Below are positions 1-7,057 of a DNA stretch of 21,626 nucleotides, piece by piece (position 1 is the first letter of the stretch; each line of letters starts with the position of its first letter). The position numbers and the translations under genes are program-made. Source of the DNA: a virus. A model generated the notes under the pieces. The model was given only the letters and a program-made list of their open reading frames with translations, was not told where the DNA came from and ran no database searches. The stretch covers positions 1 to 21,626 of the IMG/VR virus record IMGVR_UViG_3300020191_000083; one strand, 5' to 3'.

Positions 1-3000
1 TTCTCCAAGAATGATAATAGTTTTTATTTTTTTCAAATGTATCAATAAGTTCTAAACCGTTTGTGGCATCTTCGGCATCACCAAAATGACTTGCGGCAAT
101 TACATAAACCTTGCCTGTGTTTAGTTCTTCATTAAAATGTTCTAAATGATTTTCCAAGTATGCCTCTCTATCATTGTAGTCTTCATCTGTGATAGTGTCA
201 AAAAATTCTTTATCTATGTATACCCAACTGTGTGATGGTATATTAAATTTAGTTTTTTCAGAGCCTCTGATATTCTTTTCAAAATCTTTGTTGCGTTTGT
301 CCAGTTGATTTTTATTTTTAATTTCGGATTTTAAATCTAGGAAACCTTCCTTTTGGAAAATTTTATCAAATCCTGTTAAGAATTTTTTAATTGCCGCAAA
401 TCTTTCCTTAATTAATGCTTTTATTTCTGATGATTCATAATTACCAGGATCACGTGATTTTGCTTTGTACAATTCAGATAAATTAATCTGGCTAAAGACT
501 AAGTCATCATATGATTTTGGAAAATTCCACGTGTCCTGATCAGGTTCAGACATTTTTGTTAAATCATCTAAAATGTCGTTCCATTTACTTAGTCGGTCAT
601 CGTGGTCGCTGAAATTACTTATTCCTAAGAAATTTCTACCATCTTCATCATTGTCTTTTAATCCAAGTTCATTTTGAAAGTCTACAGGCTTCAATGCAGT
701 TATAAAGTCTTGTCCAATTGATTTTAATTGCTTTACTATGCTTTGATATTTTTCTTTGTCCTCAGTTTGTAAATCTTGCAAATGATCCATACGATCTCTC
801 ATTCGCTGTATCATTCTCATCTGTGCGACATTTTCATAGTTGTCATCACTTCTTATATTGATATGATGATCTGGACTTGTAGGATGTTCATATCCACTAT
901 ATGGTTCTAGGAAGGATAGTAATTCTTTAACAGCACCAGGAGTTGTTATTTTTCCTGCCTTTAATAAACCACTACTTCCGTAAGACCCACTTTTCATATA
1001 TCTAGCAAATTCGTTTTCTTGCCTTGTTTTAAATACCTGTCTTAAATCATCTTGTACTTGATCTGTATCTTTGTAGGGAGATACTTTTACTAATAATTCT
1101 ATAAATTTATTTAATTTAATATTATCTTTTTTATCATCAGACATTGCAAACTGCCAGGACTTTTTAAGTATGGCATCTACTTCTTGTGGCGTTAGGAAGG
1201 TTGGTTTTTTTATAATGTCTTGTTTAAATAAACTTTGTACACCTTTTTCTAATCTTACTATGTTCTCTTTGTCAGTACCATTAAAGTTTAAGTCATCCAT
1301 ACTTTGGATGGCAATTTTTTCTAAAGTTTTACTGTTTAATTTTATTTTGTTAGCATATTCTCTGAATATTCTTATGCTTTTTGCATTAGGCATTCCTCTC
1401 GCTTTATTGTCAGCAATATCTCTTGCAAGAAGTGTTACTGCCCTACCAAACATTTCCTGAGATCTTTTTAATGCCGCTGGTGCTCTTTTGCTGGGTGCTA
1501 TTGCGTCTGGTTGTATATAGCCTCTGATTGGCTCTCCCTCTTCAACTTCAACAATATCCATCTTGTCGCCTGTGCCTTTTTCATAATCTTTGACACTCTG
1601 TTTCCATTTTTTATCAGCATCTGGATCACTTAATTCTTCATATTCATTAAAATAATTAACAGAATTATTTAAAAATCTTATAACATCAAAATAATCTTTT
1701 TTACCAACTATTTCTTTTGCAGAATCTATCACAGGATGATTATGAACCTCTAGTTCTTTTGTCTTTTCAGGGTCTATCTCTTGGCTCTTACGGATTAATC
1801 TAAACAAAGCATTTATATAATCTGTTCTAAACGCATCTTCATCATAACCTGCGTTCATAATGGTTGCATATCTTACAACTGATTTAACAACTTTTTCATA
1901 CATTGTGTTGTAGTCAGCACCACCCATTATTCTAAATTCTATTAATTCATTTTCGCTATCATTATCTTTTTGGTTTTTAAAATGAATACTTGAAAACTTT
2001 TCTCTGCTAATGCCTTTTTCTAATTCTTTTTGTAACGTTAAGAAACTGTCTTTATTTCCACGTTTCATATCTTCTGCATGTTTTAATAAATTTTGATATT
2101 GACTTTTTGTATAACTGTTTCTACGTCTTCCCCATTGTGCTAATAAGTATTCGTCACCTAATAACAATGCCATTTTTAATTTGTTTGGTTCTAGTCCTCC
2201 TAATTCTGCATCTCCATCTCTAGATCCGTTCCAACTCATTGTTACATGTAAACCTGTGGTATTATTAGTGCCGAAGTTATCTTCGCTCCAGTTAAAAAGA
2301 CTTCTCATTTCTTCCAGCATTTTTCTAGGAGAACTATATACTGGTGATATTAATTCTGCGGCCGCACCTTCATCGGGATCTATACTGCTGTCAGTTTCTA
2401 CTGCCCATGAAGTTGTTGTATAAGTGTCTCCGTAATCTCCTGATTCTGGGTACTCATCAAAACTACTATGTTGTTTTATCCAACCATTATACAATTCATC
2501 AGCAACATCTGACACACCACTTCCGCCTCTGCTATAGTCGTATCCATACTCATCAAGGAAACTGCTCATATAACTGTATGTGTCATATATCCAGTCTTCC
2601 ATACTGTAGTCGCTTTCAGCGGCTTCTCTGGCCTCATCATTTAAATCATATTCTTCTCTGACTGCAAGGTCAAGCCATTCTAAATATTCGTCTTCGTATT
2701 CTTCTTCTACATATTCTCTAACCCAGTTCATGTATTCCCAACCATCTTCCTCACGGTTTTCGTATTCTTGTGGGTCTGCTTCTTCAAAATCTTTTTTGTA
2801 TATTTCGATTGCTTCTGAACTTGGGCCACTACTGCTGTCTATAAAGTCGTTCAACCATTCTTCATCTTCTTTGACTTCTTGGACTTTATCACTCACTAAG
2901 TCGTCCAAATATTCTGATTGTCCTTTATCATATAACCAATCTTGATAATCTTCGTATGCTTGATCTGGTAAATCACCATATTCGTATTCGATATCACTGA

Positions 3001-3649
3001 TGCTCATATCATCTACATCAGAAGAACCTGAACCATCTACACTATAAAAAAATGTTTCTGCTTCAAAGCCACACTTTACTGGCATATCTAAGGCTTCTGA
3101 TGCAATTTCTTTTTTATTAAAATTTATTTCAAAAAGTTTTGGATCTGCTTCTTTTAATCTTTTCTTGGATAACTTTTTAATTTTTCCTTTAAGTTTTCTA
3201 ATTTGGAATTTTTTACCTTTCTTTTTGGCTAATTTTTTTAATTTGCCTTCTTGTACTTCTGGGTAAGATACATCTGCATCTTTATCAAAAACCACAGGCT
3301 CATTATTTTTATCTAATGCGATAACTACATCTTCTTTATCGTTAGGTAGTGACGTTCTTTTACCTGCAGGTGAAACAATCTTTAATTCATTACCCTTTTC
3401 ATCAGGAAAGACAAAATCTTTTTTTAAGTCACCTGCTTTAGATGTAGTCATAGATAAATCTTTAGGTTGTATTGTTTTATTAGATGATGGTTTTCTTACT
3501 ATAGAAGTACTTGGTTTTTTCAAAGATGAAGAACTAGGCTTGTTTACAATACTTCCGGACTTTTGATTTCCAACAGATGTAGAGGGTCCTGAAGTCATAC
3601 CGTATTCTTTTAATAAAGATTCTATTGTCCTTACATCTTTAAATTTCAT
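1..3649 (-). CDS. Giant amidoligase-like protein, C-terminus beyond the window
   Basis: An uninterrupted frame starts with ATG at 3649 and runs off the left edge, giving at least 1216 residues. It carries the motif series of the Amidoligase_2 / glutamate-cysteine-ligase-like fold: GFEAE near residue 194, WAVETDSSI near 415, AAELISPVY near 432, TGLHV near 466 and EFRIMGG near 572. Such enzymes use ATP to form amide bonds on carboxylates. A lysine-rich stretch precedes the first motif, and a very acidic insertion of about 200 residues separates the first two. Beyond residue 610 I recognise no domain. The N-terminus (MKFKDVRTIESLLKE then YG) resembles a phage capsid-targeting peptide with an L-x-E cleavage site. 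The start overlaps the upstream stop as TAATG, and the gene belongs to the late operon begun at 4613. The fold call is fairly firm; the substrate is unknown. Confidence 0.72.
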   Translation of the reverse strand, partial: MKFKDVRTIESLLKEYGMTSGPSTSVGNQKSGSIVNKPSSSSLKKPSTSIVRKPSSNKTIQPKDLSMTTSKAGDLKKDFVFPDEKGNELKIVSPAGKRTSLPNDKEDVVIALDKNNEPVVFDKDADVSYPEVQEGKLKKLAKKKGKKFQIRKLKGKIKKLSKKRLKEADPKLFEINFNKKEIASEALDMPVKCGFEAETFFYSVDGSGSSDVDDMSISDIEYEYGDLPDQAYEDYQDWLYDKGQSEYLDDLVSDKVQEVKEDEEWLNDFIDSSSGPSSEAIEIYKKDFEEADPQEYENREEDGWEYMNWVREYVEEEYEDEYLEWLDLAVREEYDLNDEAREAAESDYSMEDWIYDTYSYMSSFLDEYGYDYSRGGSGVSDVADELYNGWIKQHSSFDEYPESGDYGDTYTTTSWAVETDSSIDPDEGAAAELISPVYSSPRKMLEEMRSLFNWSEDNFGTNNTTGLHVTMSWNGSRDGDAELGGLEPNKLKMALLLGDEYLLAQWGRRRNSYTKSQYQNLLKHAEDMKRGNKDSFLTLQKELEKGISREKFSSIHFKNQKDNDSENELIEFRIMGGADYNTMYEKVVKSVVRYATIMNAGYDEDAFRTDYINALFRLIRKSQEIDPEKTKELEVHNHPVIDSAKEIVGKKDYFDVIRFLNNSVNYFNEYEELSDPDADKKWKQSVKDYEKGTGDKMDIVEVEEGEPIRGYIQPDAIAPSKRAPAALKRSQEMFGRAVTLLARDIADNKARGMPNAKSIRIFREYANKIKLNSKTLEKIAIQSMDDLNFNGTDKENIVRLEKGVQSLFKQDIIKKPTFLTPQEVDAILKKSWQFAMSDDKKDNIKLNKFIELLVKVSPYKDTDQVQDDLRQVFKTRQENEFARYMKSGSYGSSGLLKAGKITTPGAVKELLSFLEPYSGYEHPTSPDHHINIRSDDNYENVAQMRMIQRMRDRMDHLQDLQTEDKEKYQSIVKQLKSIGQDFITALKPVDFQNELGLKDNDEDGRNFLGISNFSDHDDRLSKWNDILDDLTKMSEPDQDTWNFPKSYDDLVFSQINLSELYKAKSRDPGNYESSEIKALIKERFAAIKKFLTGFDKIFQKEGFLDLKSEIKNKNQLDKRNKDFEKNIRGSEKTKFNIPSHSWVYIDKEFFDTITDEDYNDREAYLENHLEHFNEELNTGKVYVIAASHFGDAEDATNGLELIDTFEKNKNYYHSWR

Positions 3650-3942
3650 TATCTTCTTCTAACTGGCTTATTTAAAGTTTTTAATCTTTTAGATGCTGGA
3701 TTAGTTCTTTTAGTTCTTCTTGCCTTAAAGGCTAATCTTCTACCCATACCTGCTTTTGTTCTTTTTAATGTAAGCCTTTTCTTCATATCTATTGGCTTAC
3801 TACATTGGGCCGCATTTGCTACAACTCTTCCTTTACGTCTACCAGATGTACAACGAACTGCACGTTTAACAGTATTTCCCATTCGGCGCCATACCATTCT
3901 ACCTTCTGTAATTTCTACATCTGTAAATTCGTCTATTCTCAT
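3649..3942 (-). CDS. Small, extremely basic protein with a possible capsid-targeting N-terminus
   Basis: This 97-residue protein has roughly 32 Lys/Arg, concentrated after residue 15, and only about six acidic residues, most of them in the first 13. I chose ATG 3942 because it overlaps the upstream stop as ATGA; a longer in-frame start at 4017 would lie inside the upstream gene. The acidic, hydrophobic start MRIDEFTDVEITE followed by G matches a T4-type prohead-protease site (I-x-E before a small residue). If it is cut there, the mature product is an 84-residue polycation. By inference it would be an internal head protein that contacts packaged DNA. I recognise no named family. It sits between the XhlA-like gene and the giant amidoligase-like gene, coupled to both. 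Confidence 0.75.
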   Translation of the reverse strand: MRIDEFTDVEITEGRMVWRRMGNTVKRAVRCTSGRRKGRVVANAAQCSKPIDMKKRLTLKRTKAGMGRRLAFKARRTKRTNPASKRLKTLNKPVRRR

Positions 3943-4178
3943 AATATTTTCATTAACAGTCCTACTACTGTTGTCATTAAGGTTGTGAAGGTTAAACCAA
4001 CAATAGCGATTATCCAACTTTCTAATTTGTCTAATCTTCCTTTTGTAGTTTCTTTAAATTCTCTTAATTCGGAGGTAATGCTTTCTATACGAAGCATGTC
4101 AGCAATTATGTGAGCCTCTATGTTACCGCTTTCAACATAAGGTTTAGTTGCTATTTCTGTTTTTGGCTTTTTAGGCAT
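3939..4178 (-). CDS. Small XhlA-like membrane protein (coiled coil plus C-terminal membrane helix)
   Basis: The 79-residue protein has a soluble N-terminal half, a predicted coiled coil at about residues 28-55 (heptad-like, charged, ending GRLDKLE), and one hydrophobic helix at about 56-78 ending LLMKIL. This layout resembles the haemolysin XhlA family and other small phage membrane accessory proteins, some of which act in lysis, but a simple virion or membrane-anchor role is equally possible. No catalytic motif is visible. An AGGA site precedes the ATG, and the upstream gene ends eight bases before it. Its stop overlaps the start of the basic-protein gene as ATGA, so the two should be translationally coupled. 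Confidence 0.7.
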   Translation of the reverse strand: MPKKPKTEIATKPYVESGNIEAHIIADMLRIESITSELREFKETTKGRLDKLESWIIAIVGLTFTTLMTTVVGLLMKIL

Positions 4179-4186
4179 TTTTTATC

Positions 4187-4591
4187 CTATAATAAATCTT
4201 GTTTAGTAAATTCCATATTGACTGAACTTTTTGTATCTATTGTTCCATCATTTAATACAATTCCGTCCAATTCATCTTTAAGCAAATCTATAGTATGAGC
4301 TCCTTCTCTTTCAAATGCAAATTTAAAAATCCAACCTGCACCTGTAAGGCTTGGTGCTCCGTAATTTTCTAATAAATTTGCACCTATACCATTTAATGCA
4401 ACTGGATTATTCATAACCACTGGTTGTGCTCTTAATCCTATTACTTGCACTATGCTTTCAAAATCTTTCTGTGTATTGTCATTAAAATCACCTGTTCTTG
4501 TGATATTTAATGTCGTAAACAATGTGTAGTATTCTATATTACTCGATAGTACTTCACTACTACCCATTGCACCACTTCTTATTAAACTCAT
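4187..4591 (-). CDS. Probable virion structural protein
   Basis: This 134-residue protein starts MSLIRSGAMGSSEVLSS and has the mixed beta-strand, Asn/Gly/Thr-rich composition common in tailed-phage virion proteins. I see no signal peptide, membrane segment or enzymatic motif, and I do not recognise the family. A strong ribosome-binding site (AAGGAG) lies eight bases before ATG 4591, and a GATAAATA late-promoter octamer lies about 22 bases upstream, so the gene should be expressed late. It opens the transcription unit that runs through the XhlA-like and basic-protein genes into the giant amidoligase-like gene. The structural role is inferred from composition and late expression. Confidence 0.7.
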   Translation of the reverse strand: MSLIRSGAMGSSEVLSSNIEYYTLFTTLNITRTGDFNDNTQKDFESIVQVIGLRAQPVVMNNPVALNGIGANLLENYGAPSLTGAGWIFKFAFEREGAHTIDLLKDELDGIVLNDGTIDTKSSVNMEFTKQDLL

Positions 4592-4612
4592 GTGTGTCTC
4601 CTTGTATATTAC

Positions 4613-4620
4613 TATTTATC
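4613..4620 (-). promoter_or_regulatory. Late promoter octamer GATAAATA
   Basis: On the minus strand the sequence reads CGATAAATAGTAATA. The octamer differs by one base from the T4 late promoter TATAAATA. By analogy with T4 spacing, transcription would begin near 4607, giving a 16-base leader that contains AAGGAG before ATG 4591. It stands between the terminator at 4642-4669 and the gene. Confidence 0.72.
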
Positions 4621-4641
4621 GACTTTTAATTTTCTGAAGTC

Positions 4642-4669
4642 AAAAAAATCCCCACATAAAGTGGGGATT
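4642..4669 (-). terminator. Rho-independent terminator after the 81-residue protein gene
   Basis: A perfect 9-bp stem (AATCCCCAC / GTGGGGATT) with loop TTTAT is followed on the minus strand by a run of seven or more T. It starts about 28 bases after the stop at 4698 and precedes the next late promoter. On the plus strand there is no matching T-run, so it acts on minus-strand transcripts. Confidence 0.88.
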
Positions 4670-4697
4670 AAATATTATCGTTTGTTGTTACGTTTGA

Positions 4698-4943
4698 TTA
4701 ACCACCAAATGTTGCGATTAATGTTGCGCCTGTAATAGATGGTGTTGCACCTGCACCTTGTAGTGCAATGTGTGAACCTGAAGTTAAACCTTCAACGCCT
4801 ACAACTACAAAACCTTCGTTTTGTGCTTCTAAACATGCCGCTTCAACTGTTACTGCTGTTACGTCATCAACTTCTAAAATATCTGTACGTGGACCTAGAC
4901 CGTTACTTGCTCTAACTGCCGCGTTTGGATTTGCTTGTGCCAT
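4698..4943 (-). CDS. Small, probably abundant late protein (unknown family)
   Basis: The 81-residue product begins MAQANPNAAVR and is rich in Ala, Gly, Val and Thr, with alternating beta-like segments and the C-terminal end ATLIATFGG. There is no cysteine cluster, membrane segment or known motif. Expression signals are unusually strong for this window: a late promoter at 4987-4994, a 5-prime hairpin at 4964-4977, AGGAG eight bases before the ATG, and a dedicated terminator at 4642-4669. That makes a monocistronic unit built for high output. A head decoration or other high-copy virion protein is a reasonable guess, but the sequence does not prove it. The MAQ start is shared with the next upstream unit; the rest shows no convincing similarity. 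Confidence 0.72.
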   Translation of the reverse strand: MAQANPNAAVRASNGLGPRTDILEVDDVTAVTVEAACLEAQNEGFVVVGVEGLTSGSHIALQGAGATPSITGATLIATFGG

Positions 4944-4963
4944 TATATTCTCCTATGTATTTT

Positions 4964-4977
4964 GAGCCGTTTGGCTC
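4964..4977 (-). promoter_or_regulatory. 5-prime leader hairpin
   Basis: GAGCC-AAAC-GGCTC forms a 5-bp stem with a four-base loop. Given the late promoter at 4987-4994 and T4-like spacing, the hairpin would begin about five bases from the mRNA 5-prime end and lie upstream of the ribosome-binding site. A role in mRNA stabilisation is inferred from its position and from a similarly placed hairpin in the neighbouring unit. Confidence 0.5.
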
Positions 4978-4986
4978 TCTTACTTT

Positions 4987-4994
4987 TATTTATC
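4987..4994 (-). promoter_or_regulatory. Late promoter octamer GATAAATA
   Basis: The minus strand reads TTGATAAATAAAAG. It lies just downstream of the terminator at 5006-5033 and 44 bases before ATG 4943, so it drives the 81-residue protein gene alone. The expected start is near 4981. Confidence 0.72.
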
Positions 4995-5005
4995 AACTTT
5001 TAGTC

Positions 5006-5033
5006 AAAAAAAATCCCCACATAGTGAGGATTT
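5006..5033 (-). terminator. Rho-independent terminator after the 86-residue protein gene
   Basis: The minus-strand RNA forms a 10-bp stem AAAUCCUCAC / GUGGGGAUUU with loop UAU and one U-G wobble, then about eight U. On the plus strand the wobble would become a C-A mismatch, which also assigns the terminator to minus-strand transcription. Its stem core resembles the one at 4642-4669. Confidence 0.87.
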
Positions 5034-5050
5034 TTAATATTCTGTTAAAT

Positions 5051-5311
5051 TTAGAATGATGTATCGCCGATCACGTAACCTGCAATGTCACCGTTTGCTA
5101 AATTATCAGCACCTTCAACAATTAAGTTTACTGTATCACCTGATACACTACCAACTTTAAGAACTGAAAGGTTTAAGTTTTGAGCTGAACTAACTAATTG
5201 TGTTAAATCAGAAGCACTAATGTTTCCTGATTGTTGTTGGAATGACTTTAAAAATACGTCTTTACCAATAAACTCACCAGCCGCCGCCGCTCTTCTATCT
5301 GATTGTGCCAT
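5051..5311 (-). CDS. Small, probably abundant late protein (unknown family)
   Basis: The 86-residue product starts MAQSDRRAAAAGEFIGKDVF. It has a helical first half and a beta-like second half ending GYVIGDTSF. I recognise no family and see no membrane segment or catalytic motif. It sits in its own unit: late promoter 5353-5360, leader hairpin 5327-5342, AAGGAG before the ATG and terminator 5006-5033. The same arrangement recurs for the gene at 4698-4943, which suggests the two small proteins are needed in high and perhaps matched amounts. A head or tail surface component is a plausible inference. Confidence 0.72.
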   Translation of the reverse strand: MAQSDRRAAAAGEFIGKDVFLKSFQQQSGNISASDLTQLVSSAQNLNLSVLKVGSVSGDTVNLIVEGADNLANGDIAGYVIGDTSF

Positions 5312-5326
5312 TTTATTCTCCTTTAT

Positions 5327-5342
5327 GAAGTCTTTTAACTTC
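5327..5342 (-). promoter_or_regulatory. 5-prime leader hairpin
   Basis: GAAGT-TAAAAG-ACTTC gives a 5-bp stem and six-base loop. It begins about five bases after the transcription start predicted from the late promoter at 5353-5360 and ends before the AAGGAG site. The position mirrors the hairpin at 4964-4977, although the two sequences differ. Confidence 0.45.
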
Positions 5343-5352
5343 TATATGTACT

Positions 5353-5360
5353 TATTTATC
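5353..5360 (-). promoter_or_regulatory. Late promoter octamer GATAAATA overlapping a stop codon
   Basis: The octamer contains the TAA stop of the upstream gene (AGA TAA ATA on the minus strand), so promoter and stop codon share bases. It lies 42 bases before ATG 5311 and serves the 86-residue protein gene. The expected start is near 5347. Confidence 0.7.
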
Positions 5361-5808
5361 TTTTTCTAGAATATTTTATGTTACTAGGATCGAATAATTT
5401 AGATAAATTTGAACCTACACTTACACCCGATCTAAATCCTTTACCTAATCCTTGATCTATTATGGGCAAATAGGCTTGTAATTCTTGAGGTAATTGGTCT
5501 CTTGCAACTTTAACATACTGATTACCATAAAACTTATCACTATATTTTTTGTATTTCTCTATTTTTTCTTTGCTAAGTTTTTCAACTCCTAGATCGTCAT
5601 CTTTAATTTTATCAAGAGCCGCCTTTGCTAAAATTTCTGCTTCTTGCTGAGCACTATCTATAGAAGTATGTTTAGCACTATTTCTTGTTTGTTGAAAATA
5701 ATATGCAGTTAATCTTCCCATAGGAGTATTTGTAGCAATCAAAGATTGATAAACCTGACTTGCTTCTGCTTGATCTATTTCTTCTCTGATAATTTCTTTT
5801 ATTTTCAT
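5356..5808 (-). CDS. Putative packaged head protein with capsid-targeting-like N-terminus
   Basis: The 150-residue, mostly helical, charged protein begins MKIKEIIRE followed by EIDQ. This resembles the T4 capsid-targeting peptide (internal protein III begins MKTYQEFIAE) with an I-x-E cleavage site after residue 9. The remainder is Lys-, Gln- and Ala-rich, with a Gly/Ser-rich segment (KGFRSGVSVGSNLSKLF) near residues 124-140. No catalytic motif or membrane helix is visible and I do not recognise the family. Its start overlaps the stop of the transglutaminase-like gene as ATGA, and it is the last gene of the late operon that begins at 9210. Packaging into the head is an inference from the N-terminus only. 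Confidence 0.7.
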   Translation of the reverse strand: MKIKEIIREEIDQAEASQVYQSLIATNTPMGRLTAYYFQQTRNSAKHTSIDSAQQEAEILAKAALDKIKDDDLGVEKLSKEKIEKYKKYSDKFYGNQYVKVARDQLPQELQAYLPIIDQGLGKGFRSGVSVGSNLSKLFDPSNIKYSRKR

Positions 5809-6245
5809 TTTTTTAATGTTCTTACTATTTTACTGATAACCATTTTTATTGCAGTGAAGTATGCCCAACCATATCCATAAAAAATATGGAAAGTGTGATT
5901 CTTTTCTATTGCAGATTTAGGGCCAAACTTTTTAGTCCAGTTATCTACATACTCGCCTTTATATCTTAATACTGCGTGAGATACTTTCCATTTACTTGGA
6001 CCCACTAAACAGATACCTGCTTGATGAGTAATAAGCATCCACCACATTTTTAAATGGCTTTCACCACATAGTCTGTAAAGAATTGATAGAGCATAGTCTT
6101 CGCAATCACCTACATACTTACCTTCTGCATTTGGAGAATAGATAATTTTCCATGCATCGGCCATACCATATTGTTCTTTGTCTTTTCTGTATTTCCATTT
6201 TTTATTAAACGAATCTACTATTGCATCTTTTTGTATTTTGTTCAT
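5805..6245 (-). CDS. Transglutaminase-like cysteine protease
   Basis: The 146-residue protein shows the catalytic order of transglutaminase-like cysteine proteinases (BTLCP-type): Cys48 in GDCEDYALSIL, His90 in VSHAVLRY and Asp101 in YVDNW. These enzymes hydrolyse or transfer amide bonds in proteins or peptides. The length fits a single catalytic domain. A hydrophobic stretch near residues 125-138, followed by basic residues, could anchor it to a membrane. It has no capsid-targeting-like N-terminus, unlike several operon neighbours. Both ends overlap adjacent genes by ATGA, so translation should be tightly coupled. The substrate is unknown; cell-wall peptides, host protein or virion protein are all possible. 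Confidence 0.75.
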   Translation of the reverse strand: MNKIQKDAIVDSFNKKWKYRKDKEQYGMADAWKIIYSPNAEGKYVGDCEDYALSILYRLCGESHLKMWWMLITHQAGICLVGPSKWKVSHAVLRYKGEYVDNWTKKFGPKSAIEKNHTFHIFYGYGWAYFTAIKMVISKIVRTLKK

Positions 6246-7057
6246 TTTTGTCTCTGCCTTCCACTTGCCCAGTATCCTGCTATTGCTCCAATACCTGTAC
6301 CGTACTTCTTATATTTATCAATATTTTTTCCTGTTTTTTGTGCAATCTTCTTACCTGCATACCTGCCTGCGGCCGCACCAGCAACTGCACCGGCAACTCT
6401 TTTTGCTGTACTTGGTTTTTCCTTATCAGTAACAATATATTTTTTATATCTTGTCATTGTGCTCAATGGGCTTACCATTTCACTGCCTTTTGCAATTCGT
6501 CTATATTCTTGAAGTATAGATGTAACTACTAATTGTCTGGCTGTATATTTTAAGTTGCCCCAATCACTAACAAGTCTTCTCCATTTTTTATATCTGGAGT
6601 CGCTAATTTTGAGTTGTGATTCTAATCTCATAAAAAAAGAATACATTTCACTGTTTCTATCTTTACCACTACTAATCTTAGACATATTTAACCAATGTTG
6701 TCTATTATTAAATTGTAGGGATTTTAAAAATCTTTTACTTTCGATATTATTTTTTAATTTAATATTTTTATTTTCTGGATCATTAACATGATATGCTAAT
6801 AAAAATAAATCAGTTGCATGACTTCTGAATAAAATATAAGGGCCATACTGAGTAGATTGCTTTAAATAAGATCTTGCAAAACTTTCCTGCTTACTATCTT
6901 TAGTCATCATCCATGTAGATAGTGTTGTTAAATATAATAAATTTGCTACTTCTCTGCCTGTTAAATTTCTAAAATTATTTGATGTCCTAAACAGTCTTGC
7001 TTCAGATATTTCTTGATCAATTAGTTTAAAATTAAATTTGTTTTCTGGCATGCTCAT
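6242..7057 (-). CDS. Late protein with C-terminal glycine-zipper segment
   Basis: The 271-residue protein has a helical N-terminal body with many aromatic and basic residues. Its C-terminal region (about 216-271) is a run of small residues, AGAVAGAAAGRYAGKK and then GTGIGAIAGYWASGR, typical of glycine-zipper membrane-associating segments. Near the N-terminus, LIDQEISE followed by ARLF offers an I-x-E prohead-protease site after residue 19. I know of no matching family. It starts with an ATGA overlap on the nucleotidyltransferase-like gene and ends with ATGA into the transglutaminase-like gene. A virion protein ejected with DNA and inserting into a membrane would fit; this is inference. Confidence 0.7.
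   Translation of the reverse strand: MSMPENKFNFKLIDQEISEARLFRTSNNFRNLTGREVANLLYLTTLSTWMMTKDSKQESFARSYLKQSTQYGPYILFRSHATDLFLLAYHVNDPENKNIKLKNNIESKRFLKSLQFNNRQHWLNMSKISSGKDRNSEMYSFFMRLESQLKISDSRYKKWRRLVSDWGNLKYTARQLVVTSILQEYRRIAKGSEMVSPLSTMTRYKKYIVTDKEKPSTAKRVAGAVAGAAAGRYAGKKIAQKTGKNIDKYKKYGTGIGAIAGYWASGRQRQK

Noticed and set aside
1170-2945. Several plus-strand open frames across 1170-2945
   Set aside because: They oppose the giant minus-strand gene, lack ribosome-binding sites, and have the Leu/Ser/Phe-rich composition of antisense shadows.
3942-4017. A 122-residue version of the basic protein starting at 4017
   Set aside because: The extra 25 residues lie inside the XhlA-like gene in another frame; ATG 3942 has the ATGA junction used throughout the window.
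4698-5311. Possible duplication linking the two small MAQ-starting proteins
   Set aside because: Beyond MAQ and the matching control signals, I could not align the two sequences convincingly.
6312-6319. A further GATAAATA octamer on the minus strand, about 67 bases before the transglutaminase-like gene
   Set aside because: It lies inside coding sequence, encoding Asp-Lys-Tyr. It could be an internal late promoter, but a chance match is likely in AT-rich DNA, so I did not list it.
2358-6376. Two identical GCGGCCGC octamers (2358-2365 and 6369-6376) in otherwise AT-rich DNA
   Set aside because: Each encodes alanines in a small-residue run of its own gene. Codon choice explains them and I see no shared context.
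6171-6532. Three overlapping plus-strand frames encoding hydrophobic proteins
   Set aside because: They mirror Lys-rich coding on the minus strand, which reads as Phe/Leu-rich on the other; no start signals are present.
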